Positions 1-6,546 of a stretch of DNA of 26,241 nt are shown in pieces. The position numbers were made by a program, and so were the translations under genes. Every line of letters starts with the position of its first letter. Positions within the stretch are counted from its first letter, which is position 1. The stretch comes from Bacilli bacterium. Its GTDB lineage: Bacteria; Bacillota_I; Bacilli_A; RFN20; CAG-826. The notes under the pieces were generated by a model. That model saw only the letters and a list, made by a program, of their open reading frames with translations, made no database searches and was not told where the DNA came from. The DNA lies in contig JAEDJP010000008.1 of the NCBI GenBank assembly GCA_016296285.1, positions 1 through 26,241 on the forward strand, in the 5' to 3' direction.

Positions 1-12
1 GTCTTTTTCTCT

Positions 13-282
13 TTACTCCACATCGCAGAGGGCAAAAAGCTTCTTTGCCACCTCAGTGTTGTCATAGCTGCCCACGAAGGCCTCGGCACCCTTACCGTAT
101 GCATATACAGGAACCGTGAGACCTGTATGTGCATAGCTTGTCCAGCCGATACCTGCATTGTTGTTGATGATGTGTGTCAATGTAACGCTTACAGCAGTGT
201 ATCCACCGTAGAGTCTTGTAGATTCTTCGTATCCTGTCTTGGCGTTTCCATAGCAAAAACTCCTTAGGCGCATATGATACAC
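13..282 (-). pseudogene. 3' remnant of an alkaline phosphatase gene
   Basis: The reading frame encodes about 85 residues that look like the C-terminal end of a PhoA-type alkaline phosphatase. The pattern GWTSYAHTG, then VPVYAYG and GAEAF, then a DNTE element, matches the family's terminal strand containing the metal-binding His of the HTG motif. Family members are about 450 residues, so roughly four fifths is missing. The frame has no credible start: the first in-frame candidate is a GTG at 282, six bases after the neighbouring glucosidase stop and without a ribosome binding site. The first 240 bases are about 47.5% GC by my count, and codons such as ACA, GCA, GTA and GGT are common, unlike the GCG/CTT/GGG-rich neighbours. 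It is either a decayed, possibly transferred gene or a chimeric contig end. It cannot make an active enzyme because the Ser nucleophile domain is absent. Confidence 0.7.
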
Positions 283-288
283 GCGTGC

Positions 289-1929
289 TTAAGCAAGTTC
301 AATCAAACGGCCCTCGTAGGGCAAGAGGACGGTCGGGTCATCCCCAGGCTCCCTCGTGGAGAGGGCAAGTTTCCCTTCGATGGAGCGGAGGAAGGGCGGA
401 AGGCGCAGCTTCTTTTTCGTAAGGTTCAACAGGATGAGAATCTCTTCGTCTCCAAGTTTTCTCCGGTAGGCGATGAGGTCCCCTTTCGTTTCGATTTCAA
501 GGAAAGAACCTTCTTGCAAAGCCGGTGATTTCCGGCGATAGGCCAGGAGGGTTCGATAGAAGGAAAGGATCGAATCCGGGTCCTTTTCTTCCAAAGCGAC
601 ATTGATGCAATTCTTGTTCGGATTCGCGCAAATCCAAGTGTTTTCGTTCGAAGAGAAGCCCGCGGAAATGCCGTCGTTCCATTGCATGGGACTACGGGCG
701 TGATCGCGGTCGAAGAGGTTGATCATCTTCTTCCTCAAGCCTTTCACGAAACCCATTTTCGTCATGAGTTGATTCGTCATGCGGGCGCTGCAATCCATAG
801 ATGTCGCAGGGTCGCGGGGAGGCAAATCAAGCATGCCGATTTCTTCGCCTTGATAAACGAAGGGGGTGCCACGCAGCGTCAGATTGAACAAGGCGAGCGC
901 TTTGCCCGATTCCTTCCAATAACGCTTGGGATCACCGAATTTGTTTATGGAGCGACGCTGGTCGTGGTTCTCGAGATAGTTGGTCGGCCACTCGATCGCC
1001 TTTTGCCATTTGAAGGCGACCTCTTTGAAACGCTTGGCCGAGAAAGGACGCTCGAAGACGGGGAGGGCGAAAGCCCGGACGTTCGCGAGCTCGAACTGGA
1101 AGAACATCGTCAGCTCTTTGTTCTCTTGGAATCTCTTCCCGTTTTCGAGGTCAACGTTATAGGTTTCCCCAATCATCACGAAGTCATCGTAATGGGAAAG
1201 GACATCATCGTAGATTTTCCTGAGCATTCGATGATTCCCTTCCTTCATCAGGTAGAACTCGTTGCCGCGAGCCATCGGAGTAATCCTCTTGGAATCTTCG
1301 TAGCTATCCTTCCAGATTTGGTTGATGACGTCACAACGGAAGCCATAGACGCCTTTGTCGAGGTAGAAACGGATGATGTTCTCGACTTCTTCCAGAACTT
1401 TGGGGTTCTTCCAATTGAGGTCAGGCTGCTCCGCGGAAAAGATGTGAAGGTACCATTGCCCCACTTCCGGGACATACGTCCAGGCAGGGCCCGTGAAATT
1501 GCTCGTCCAGTTATTCGGGGGACGTTTCCCGCCGTCTTTGCCATCCATCCAGACGTAGTAATCGTGATAGGGGCTGTTCTTGTCTTTGCTGGCTTTGAAC
1601 CAAGGATGCTGATCCGAAGTGTGATTCGCGACGAGGTCCATGACGATGCGAATGCCGCGCTTCTTCGCTTCCTCGAGCAAGCGATCGAAATCCTCCATCG
1701 TCCCGTATTCCGGGTTGATCTTGTAGTAATCCGAGATGTCGTAACCGATATCAAACTGAGGGCTCTCGTAAATGGGACTGAGCCAAAGGATATCGACCCC
1801 AAGATCTTTTAGGTAATCGAGTTTCGAGATGATGCCCGGGATATCGCCGATGCCATCGCCGTTCGAATCACAAAAAGAGCGGGGGTAGATCTGGTAAACC
1901 ACCGCATCCGTCCAAAATGGTTTTTTCAT
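289..1929 (-). CDS. GH13 alpha-glucosidase (oligo-1,6-glucosidase type)
   Basis: This 546-residue cytoplasmic enzyme hydrolyses short alpha-glucosides and is full length for the oligo-1,6-glucosidase/alpha-glucosidase branch of GH13. The N-terminus WTDAVVYQIYPRSF and the calcium-site-like DSNGDGIGD are typical. The four GH13 regions are visible: DLVANHTS near 98-105, GFRCDVIN with nucleophile D200, IGET with acid/base E255, and ENHD with transition-state stabiliser D323. The residue after the nucleophile is Val201. In this family Val there goes with alpha-1,6 (isomaltose-type) preference and Ala/Thr with alpha-1,4. No signal peptide is visible. No PTS or regulator gene adjoins it, so the substrate is inferred. 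The start lacks a Shine-Dalgarno but has GATAAT six bases before the ATG. The phosphatase remnant follows in the same frame immediately after the TAA stop. Confidence 0.93.
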   Translation of the reverse strand: MKKPFWTDAVVYQIYPRSFCDSNGDGIGDIPGIISKLDYLKDLGVDILWLSPIYESPQFDIGYDISDYYKINPEYGTMEDFDRLLEEAKKRGIRIVMDLVANHTSDQHPWFKASKDKNSPYHDYYVWMDGKDGGKRPPNNWTSNFTGPAWTYVPEVGQWYLHIFSAEQPDLNWKNPKVLEEVENIIRFYLDKGVYGFRCDVINQIWKDSYEDSKRITPMARGNEFYLMKEGNHRMLRKIYDDVLSHYDDFVMIGETYNVDLENGKRFQENKELTMFFQFELANVRAFALPVFERPFSAKRFKEVAFKWQKAIEWPTNYLENHDQRRSINKFGDPKRYWKESGKALALFNLTLRGTPFVYQGEEIGMLDLPPRDPATSMDCSARMTNQLMTKMGFVKGLRKKMINLFDRDHARSPMQWNDGISAGFSSNENTWICANPNKNCINVALEEKDPDSILSFYRTLLAYRRKSPALQEGSFLEIETKGDLIAYRRKLGDEEILILLNLTKKKLRLPPFLRSIEGKLALSTREPGDDPTVLLPYEGRLIELA

Positions 1930-1935
1930 GCTTTT

Positions 1936-1941
1936 ATTATC
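1936..1941 (-). promoter_or_regulatory. -10 box of the alpha-glucosidase gene, predicted leaderless
   Basis: GATAAT lies six bases upstream of the ATG at 1929, and no purine-rich ribosome binding site is present. Transcription starting about seven bases after the box would begin at or next to the ATG. The -35 region is poor (TTTTCT) and overlaps the T-tract of the terminator upstream, so this is a prediction. Confidence 0.45.
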
Positions 1942-1965
1942 GGCTGAGTTTCAGAAAAAGAAAAT

Positions 1966-1985
1966 GCGGGACTTAATTGTCCCGC
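1966..1985 (-). terminator. Rho-independent terminator of the 48-residue gene
   Basis: A perfect seven-pair GC-rich stem (GCGGGAC/GTCCCGC) closes a six-base loop and is followed on the minus strand by ATTTTCTTTTT. The TAA stop of the small gene sits inside the loop. The T-tract is on the minus strand only, which gives the direction. Confidence 0.85.
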
Positions 1986-2119
1986 GGCTGAACGCTGTTG
2001 CTTGGCGTTTCGAAATGCTGCCTCATCGCATCGCTAACGACTTCGTGGTTTGCGGAAGAAAGAGCCAAGGATAGATAGTCCTCATAATCGCTGCGGCTCA
2101 TCTTCTTTTCGTCATCCAT
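1973..2119 (-). CDS. Small hypothetical protein, 48 residues
   Basis: The ORF starts MDDEKKMSRSDYEDY and encodes a soluble, acidic and polar peptide with no membrane segment and no family I recognise. It is supported by context more than by sequence. A TTGCGC-16-TAAAAT promoter lies at 2142-2169. AAAGGG nine bases before the ATG can act as ribosome binding site. A strong terminator encloses the stop codon. It therefore looks like a monocistronic unit between the glucosidase and the folC operon. The residues from about 8 to 36 could form a helix. A non-coding RNA made from the same unit is the main alternative. Confidence 0.55.
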   Translation of the reverse strand: MDDEKKMSRSDYEDYLSLALSSANHEVVSDAMRQHFETPSNSVQPRDN

Positions 2120-2141
2120 TTCGCTCACCCTTTGAGTGAGT

Positions 2142-2169
2142 ATTTTAAGGGAAGGAAAAGGGGGCGCAA
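2142..2169 (-). promoter_or_regulatory. Promoter of the 48-residue gene
   Basis: TTGCGC (2164-2169) and TAAAAT (2142-2147) are separated by 16 bases on the minus strand. The predicted 5' end falls in a CTCAC...GTGAG inverted repeat (2124-2140) just before the ribosome binding site, which could be an operator or a small 5' stem. Confidence 0.5.
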
Positions 2170-2228
2170 GGGCAGGAAGATATACACTGTCCGGGTTTTC
2201 GGAAATAGCCTCGAAAGGAGCCGGGAAA

Positions 2229-2399
2229 TTAATTCTTGGGCAGGAAGACGACGACGAGAACGCAAACGAGAATCAGCAAAAGGAGGACGCCGAAAAAGAT
2301 GAGGGACGGGACGTTGACGGTGGGCCGATTCATCTCCTCTTTTTGGGCGGGGGTCAAAAGCGATTCATCGATCTCGGGTTCCCTCTCTTTGCTCTTCAT
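2229..2399 (-). CDS. Small single-pass membrane protein, 56 residues
   Basis: The protein has a charged N-terminal half (MKSKEREPEIDES, then LTPAQKEEMNR) and one strongly hydrophobic segment at about residues 32-53 ending in LPKN. Its function is unknown. The start at 2399 is chosen over the longer TTG reading because GGAGG sits five bases before this ATG and because the ATG overlaps the folC TGA in an ATGA junction, which indicates translational coupling. It is the last gene of the lipoprotein-smpB-folC-small protein operon. The N-in orientation is suggested by the positively charged stretch before the membrane segment but is not certain. Confidence 0.7.
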   Translation of the reverse strand: MKSKEREPEIDESLLTPAQKEEMNRPTVNVPSLIFFGVLLLLILVCVLVVVFLPKN

Positions 2400-3610
2400 A
2401 CCATCCTCCAAAGCGAGGTCACGAACTCGCGATTGCCGGTGACGAGAATCGTTTCGCCCGGGAAGCGCATCGAAAGATTCATGAGGGCCATGAGCGGGTT
2501 TTGGATGTATTCGTGGTCTTCCGTATAAAGCGCGAATCCCATTTCGTCGCGGGCCCCTTGGCCTTCATACGAGGTGAGGACAACCGTTTTCGCGTTGTCG
2601 TCAAGCAAGGGGAGCATGACCGAGATGTTCGCGGTTTCCTTGGCGGCGAAAAGGACATGGACGGGCTTGCCGCGGCCAAGCGTCGGGAAGCTGCGGCAAA
2701 GCATTTCGATGGCCGCGGGGTTTTCCGCGACGTCAAAGACGAAGTCCCCCTTTCGTTCGCAGTGCAGAGGATGGGTTTTCCCTTTCCAGGCCTCGCGAAT
2801 CTCTTCTTCCGCTAACCCTAGGAGCGGGCAAATCTTGTTGGCCTCGAGAGCCAAGACGGCATCCCCGACTTCATAGAAAGCCACGGTGGAGATGGAAAGA
2901 TTCTTATAAGGCGGGTAATCGAAGACGAATTCGCTGCCACCGACCAAGTGCGGCAAATGAGGGCGATCGAGGCGGGACAGGGATGTCTTTTTCTTCGCGC
3001 AAATCGTCCGCAAGGCTTCCTCGCTTCCCTCGTCGATCGGGCCGACGAGAACCGGTTTCTTTTTGGCGATGACCCCGGCGCAGGAAAGGGCGATCTCGCT
3101 GAGAGTCGTGCCAAGGTATTCCGTGTGCTCGAGAGAGATGTTTGTGATGATGCCAAGCTCCGTCTGGAGGTCGTCGAGCAAAGAGGGGTCGCCCGAAGCG
3201 CCCATGCCGCATTCGACGATCACGAGGTCGAGCTTCTTCTCTTCGAAAACGCGATAGGCGATGTCGACGAGAATCTCATACCCCGTGAGCTGATATTTCT
3301 CGTAAAGAGAATGGTGTTCCTCGAATTTTTGGAGGAACTCTTCCTCCTTCAAGGGTTGGCCTCCGATCCAAATCGCTTCGTTCGCGGTGCGTGCGAAGGA
3401 GTTGAACAAAGTTCCCGACCGAGAGCCATGCTTTTTCGTAGCAAGGAGGTTCAAATAGAAGCAGGTGCAGCCTTTCCCGTTGCTGCCGGCAACGTGGATA
3501 AGGGGGCGAGACATGGCGAGTTTGGTTTTCCTCGCGAAAGTGAAAAACAAAAGGGAAGAAACCTCGTTTTGTCTCTTTTCGATATATTGGGTCGCTTCTT
3601 TTAGATTCAT
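2396..3610 (-). CDS. folC: Divergent folylpolyglutamate/dihydrofolate synthase-like Mur ligase
   Basis: This 404-residue protein has the FolC layout: an N-terminal ATP-binding domain with P-loop AGSNGKGCT (41-49), a Mur-ligase core, and a shorter C-terminal domain. FolC joins glutamate to dihydropteroate or folates with ATP. Several signatures are altered. The usual GGRLDATN stretch is replaced by GASGDPSLL near 137-144. The usual LDH before the metal site is LEH (160-162). The normally carbamylated Lys of EKAG is Cys177 (SCAG). The C-terminal DGAHN is DVAEN (293-297). The protein is slightly short for the family. It may be a true but fast-evolving FolC or a paralogue with another substrate. 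Its ATG overlaps the smpB TAA by one base (TAATG), and its TGA overlaps the next gene, so it sits in a coupled operon. Confidence 0.72.
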   Translation of the reverse strand: MNLKEATQYIEKRQNEVSSLLFFTFARKTKLAMSRPLIHVAGSNGKGCTCFYLNLLATKKHGSRSGTLFNSFARTANEAIWIGGQPLKEEEFLQKFEEHHSLYEKYQLTGYEILVDIAYRVFEEKKLDLVIVECGMGASGDPSLLDDLQTELGIITNISLEHTEYLGTTLSEIALSCAGVIAKKKPVLVGPIDEGSEEALRTICAKKKTSLSRLDRPHLPHLVGGSEFVFDYPPYKNLSISTVAFYEVGDAVLALEANKICPLLGLAEEEIREAWKGKTHPLHCERKGDFVFDVAENPAAIEMLCRSFPTLGRGKPVHVLFAAKETANISVMLPLLDDNAKTVVLTSYEGQGARDEMGFALYTEDHEYIQNPLMALMNLSMRFPGETILVTGNREFVTSLWRMV

Positions 3611-4086
3611 TATTCGTCCGCCTTTCTGCCATCGCGCAAGGCTTTGCCCATGCGAACCTTTTCCTCGCGTTCTTTGATGGCATCCCGTTTATCATGGGCC
3701 TTTTTGCCTTTCGCAAGGGCGATTTCCATCTTCGCGTAACCGCGGTCAAGGAACACCTTCGTCGGCACGACGGTCAAGCCCGTGCCTTGAAGATCCCGTT
3801 CAAGATGTCGAAGCTCTTGCTTGGTGAGCAAAAGCTTGCGGTCACGAAGGGGGTCCACGTTGTAGATAGTCCCATCCTTATAAGGGGAAATATGCATGTT
3901 GGCAACGAAGGCCTCGCCGTTTTTCAAGTAAACGTAGGAATCGGAAAGGGACGCGTTTCCTTGTCGCAGCGACTTGATCTCGGTTCCCGTGAGAACCATG
4001 CCGGCGACAAGAAAATCACTCAAGAAATAGAGGAACCGGGCCTTTCGGTTTTCAAGCAAGACCTCCTTGCCGCTCTTTTTGCTCAT
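3610..4086 (-). CDS. smpB: SsrA-binding protein SmpB
   Basis: SmpB (158 residues, normal length) binds tmRNA and delivers it to stalled ribosomes for trans-translation. The OB-fold core is recognisable from RKARFLYF near 14-21, TGTEIKSLRQG at 33-43, and the HISPYK region. The basic C-terminal tail contains the GKKAHDKRDAIKERE element that enters the empty mRNA channel. A strong GGAGGA lies six bases before the ATG. The gene is 15 bases downstream of the lipoprotein protease and overlaps folC by one base, so it is probably co-transcribed with both. The tmRNA gene is not in this window. Confidence 0.96.
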   Translation of the reverse strand: MSKKSGKEVLLENRKARFLYFLSDFLVAGMVLTGTEIKSLRQGNASLSDSYVYLKNGEAFVANMHISPYKDGTIYNVDPLRDRKLLLTKQELRHLERDLQGTGLTVVPTKVFLDRGYAKMEIALAKGKKAHDKRDAIKEREEKVRMGKALRDGRKADE

Positions 4087-4101
4087 GAACGTCCTCCGCC
4101 T

Positions 4102-5694
4102 TTAGATGGATTCGACCCGGATGGTCGCGCCACGATCGTCCACGGAGTCGAAATACACCTTGTAGGGGAAGCGGTTGCCGTTATTGAAGACCGCCTCGGT
4201 CTTGCTCGCGTCACGCTTCAAGAAGAATTTGCGATAATCCTTGAACGAGAAGGAATAGTCCGTGAAAAGGGCGGAGTTCGTCCCGGAGGAACCAGTCGCG
4301 AAAGAATAGACGTTGTTCGCCTCGATCATGTGGATGAGGGCGTAATCGTCGCTATAGCCCTGAGCTTCCCAGGATTGCTTGTAGCAGTTGCTCGCCGCGA
4401 CCGAATAGCCATAGGCGGCGCTGCTCGTGTTTCTCTTCATGCCAGTCTTGGGATCGGTGAAATACGCGTACGTCAAATTGCCCCGAAGATCTTGGGTCAT
4501 TTCGATGGCGCGGGCATCGATGTGATAGAGCTTAACCCCCGCTTGGGTATACGCCTTGTCTCTTCCGGGATAACGCTTCGAGGAATCGAGAGCGTTAAGT
4601 CCTTCCGGGGTATAGAGTTCCATCAAGATATATTCGTCGTAGGCGGTCCCGTTCCAGTTCTCGCCAGGAATGAGGATGCAGTCCCCGCTCGTCTGGCTCG
4701 GGAGGATGTCGATGGTCTCGGGATCCGTGACGACATGAGGCTCGACCCAGCCAAGGAGCATCTTGCTCAAAACGTCGTGGTCCGTGACGTTGCCATCCAT
4801 CATGTCATGGCTGCCCGCAAGGCACGCCCTGCCGTTGGAATAGTAGTCATCGAGGCCATACATATGTCCGGTTTCGTGGATGAGGGTGTGGGCATCGACC
4901 TTGGGAGAAGAGACCGCCTCATAGAAGAAATCATAGGACATCCAGATATAGAGGTTGGGGGTCGGGCAAAGGGTGTTGGGCTGCGTCCAACTCTCATCGT
5001 AAGCCCCGACGGTCCAATAGGTGTACGCCCAATAGAACATGGAATCCATGTCATAGGTATCCGCCAGGTTCGTGCAGTTATGGCCAGAGTAAATCGCGAC
5101 GACGCCGTCGATCCATCCATTTTGATCGGAGTCGAATTTCTTCGTGGAGTTGTTGCCTTGCTTCGCGATGTAATCGTTATAGGCATCCCCGATCACGCCT
5201 GCGGCTTCGTCGGAGGTATAACCGTTGTAGGTTTTTTTGACATGGGACGTCCAAAGGGACTTTTGCGTTTGGCCCGTCTTGTAAATCGGGGCGATTTCGA
5301 ACTCGAGATGGCTCTTTCCGAAAGAGCTCTTGTCGTAGAAAGAGGATACCGATTCCCAGTATCCCGTCTCTTCGGGAGTTCCGTTCAAAGCGACTGCGAT
5401 ATCCGCGAGGGTTTGCTCGGAAAACGGGCAATCGGTGAACTCGATGGGCAAAACGAGCAATCTGACATTCCCGGTGGCGGGCAAAACGTCACATTGCAGG
5501 GACAAGGACATGTCGCGCAGGGAGAAAGGCAGGACGCTCTCCGTATCGAGGTCGGAAGAACCGTGCGAATGGGAGGCGCCCGGTACATCCGCGGAGGATC
5601 CCCCGCCCGGCAGCAAATCGAAAATGTTGCAAGAAGTTAGGCCAATCATCGCGGCCAGTAAGGTGAAAAATTTTCCAAAGCGATTTCTTTTCAT
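4102..5694 (-). CDS. Secreted lipoprotein metalloprotease, M6 (immune inhibitor A)-like
   Basis: The 530-residue product begins with a lipoprotein signal: basic MKRNR, a hydrophobic core, and lipobox LTSC with lipidated Cys22. A Ser/Gly/His-rich linker follows. The catalytic centre is HETGHMYGLDD, with H273, E274 and H277 plus D283 as probable third zinc ligand. A Met-containing SHDMMDG follows, typical of metzincin-like M6 peptidases. An earlier Asp-rich stretch (DSDQNGWID) resembles a calcium site. The protein should be membrane-anchored on the outside and cleave extracellular proteins; the substrate is unknown. The start at 5694 is chosen over the upstream reading because it gives a perfect lipoprotein signal and because TATACT lies seven bases before it. 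It is the first gene of the operon running through smpB, folC and the 56-residue membrane protein. Confidence 0.88.
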   Translation of the reverse strand: MKRNRFGKFFTLLAAMIGLTSCNIFDLLPGGGSSADVPGASHSHGSSDLDTESVLPFSLRDMSLSLQCDVLPATGNVRLLVLPIEFTDCPFSEQTLADIAVALNGTPEETGYWESVSSFYDKSSFGKSHLEFEIAPIYKTGQTQKSLWTSHVKKTYNGYTSDEAAGVIGDAYNDYIAKQGNNSTKKFDSDQNGWIDGVVAIYSGHNCTNLADTYDMDSMFYWAYTYWTVGAYDESWTQPNTLCPTPNLYIWMSYDFFYEAVSSPKVDAHTLIHETGHMYGLDDYYSNGRACLAGSHDMMDGNVTDHDVLSKMLLGWVEPHVVTDPETIDILPSQTSGDCILIPGENWNGTAYDEYILMELYTPEGLNALDSSKRYPGRDKAYTQAGVKLYHIDARAIEMTQDLRGNLTYAYFTDPKTGMKRNTSSAAYGYSVAASNCYKQSWEAQGYSDDYALIHMIEANNVYSFATGSSGTNSALFTDYSFSFKDYRKFFLKRDASKTEAVFNNGNRFPYKVYFDSVDDRGATIRVESI

Positions 5695-5701
5695 AGAAAA
5701 G

Positions 5702-5707
5702 AGTATA
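5702..5707 (-). promoter_or_regulatory. -10 box of the lipoprotein-smpB-folC operon, predicted leaderless
   Basis: TATACT is seven bases before the ATG at 5694 and no Shine-Dalgarno is present between them (CTTTTCT). The -35 position is weak (TTCCCC). The first gene of the operon would be translated from a leaderless or nearly leaderless mRNA. Confidence 0.5.
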
Positions 5708-5747
5708 GCAAGAAACCGCTGCGTGGGGAAAGGATAGGGAAGCTCTA

Positions 5748-6419
5748 TCAAAGGACGTAGAGATAGATGGAAAGGAACATGAGGACGCTACCGGCCAAGA
5801 CGAACAAGTGGAACACGGTGTGGAACCACGCGGTCTTCTTCTTGCCAATCGCGTAGAGGACCGCCCCGATCCAGTAACAGATGCCCGCGGACAAGCACAT
5901 GAGCACGCCCGTCAATCCGATGACGTTGCGCAAGGGCTCGAAGGCGACGAGGATGACGGAACCCGCCACGATTTGGAGGATATACGACACAACCTTGAAA
6001 CGATTGATGTTGATGGAATTCAAGATAATCCCGAGGATGGAAGATCCCCAAACAATCCCAAAGACAATCCATCCCAAGGGGATTCCATTCTGCGGCTCAC
6101 GCAAGGCAATCCAGCAAAAAGGGAGATAGGAACCCATGATCTGCAAAAAGACGTTATTATGGTCCAAAATGCGCAAAACCTGCTTCAAACGTCCCGGTTT
6201 TGTCGCGTGATACCAAGCAGATCCCGCATAGAGGATCAACATGAAGAGCAGGCAAATATAGACCGATATTTGCCCCAAGACATCCGTGAAATGAAGGGCT
6301 TTCGAGATGGCGAAAGGAGTAAAGATGATCGTGAAGGGAACACCGAGAAAATGGGTGAGGGCATTCCAAATTTCCATCTTCTTGGAATAAGGCGGTAACT
6401 CAACGTCATTGATGCACAT
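5748..6419 (-). CDS. Hemolysin III / PAQR family membrane protein
   Basis: This 223-residue protein has seven predicted membrane helices and the conserved PAQR/HlyIII elements: E16xxNxxTH near the N-terminus, SAWYH with H71 in the second helix, LDHNN near 85-89, and HTVFHLFVLAGS with H200 and H204 in the last helix. The three His are probable zinc ligands. The family is named after a Bacillus cereus hemolysin, but most members have no proven lytic activity, and an envelope or lipid role is more likely. AAGGAG lies seven bases before the ATG. It has its own good promoter (TTGACA-16-TAAACT) and is divergent from the metal exporter gene. It ends 53 bases before the lipoprotein gene. Confidence 0.9.
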   Translation of the reverse strand: MCINDVELPPYSKKMEIWNALTHFLGVPFTIIFTPFAISKALHFTDVLGQISVYICLLFMLILYAGSAWYHATKPGRLKQVLRILDHNNVFLQIMGSYLPFCWIALREPQNGIPLGWIVFGIVWGSSILGIILNSININRFKVVSYILQIVAGSVILVAFEPLRNVIGLTGVLMCLSAGICYWIGAVLYAIGKKKTAWFHTVFHLFVLAGSVLMFLSIYLYVL

Positions 6420-6439
6420 AAGGGTTCTCCTTTCGACAT

Positions 6440-6482
6440 CTAGTTTACGTTACTAGTTCTCATTGTCAAGTAATCTAGTTTA
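6440..6482. promoter_or_regulatory. Three CTAGTT motifs in the divergent promoter region
   Basis: CTAGTTTA (6440-6447), CTAGTTCT (6453-6460) and CTAGTTTA (6475-6482) occur in the same orientation, at start-to-start steps of 13 and 22 bases. The first overlaps the hemolysin III -10 box and the third lies just upstream of its -35. They could be half-sites for a regulator of one or both divergent genes. No regulator gene is adjacent. Confidence 0.4.
6442..6469 (-). promoter_or_regulatory. Promoter of the hemolysin III gene
   Basis: Consensus TTGACA (6464-6469) and TAAACT (6442-6447) are 16 bases apart on the minus strand, followed by an AAGGAG ribosome binding site. The -10 box overlaps one of three CTAGTT motifs in this spacer, so a regulator bound there would be expected to block transcription. 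Confidence 0.7.
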
Positions 6483-6509
6483 TAAAACGAGGTGAGCGTT
6501 TTGTTAAAA

Positions 6510-6538
6510 TTGATTTACTCAAAATCCGTGCCTAGACT
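6510..6538 (+). promoter_or_regulatory. Promoter of the CDF exporter gene, predicted near-leaderless
   Basis: TTGATT (6510-6515) and TAGACT (6533-6538) are 17 bases apart. The -10 box ends eight bases before the ATG at 6547, and only AGGCCT lies between, which is too close to act as a normal ribosome binding site. Confidence 0.55.
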
Positions 6539-6546
6539 TTAGGCCT

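Noticed and set aside
682..1812. A 376-codon open frame on the plus strand
   Set aside because: Antisense to the GH13 glucosidase, whose catalytic motifs are intact on the minus strand.
3694..5640. A 648-codon open frame on the plus strand
   Set aside because: It runs antisense across smpB and the lipoprotease, both with clear family motifs. It has no domain or signal of its own and arises from GC-rich codon use.
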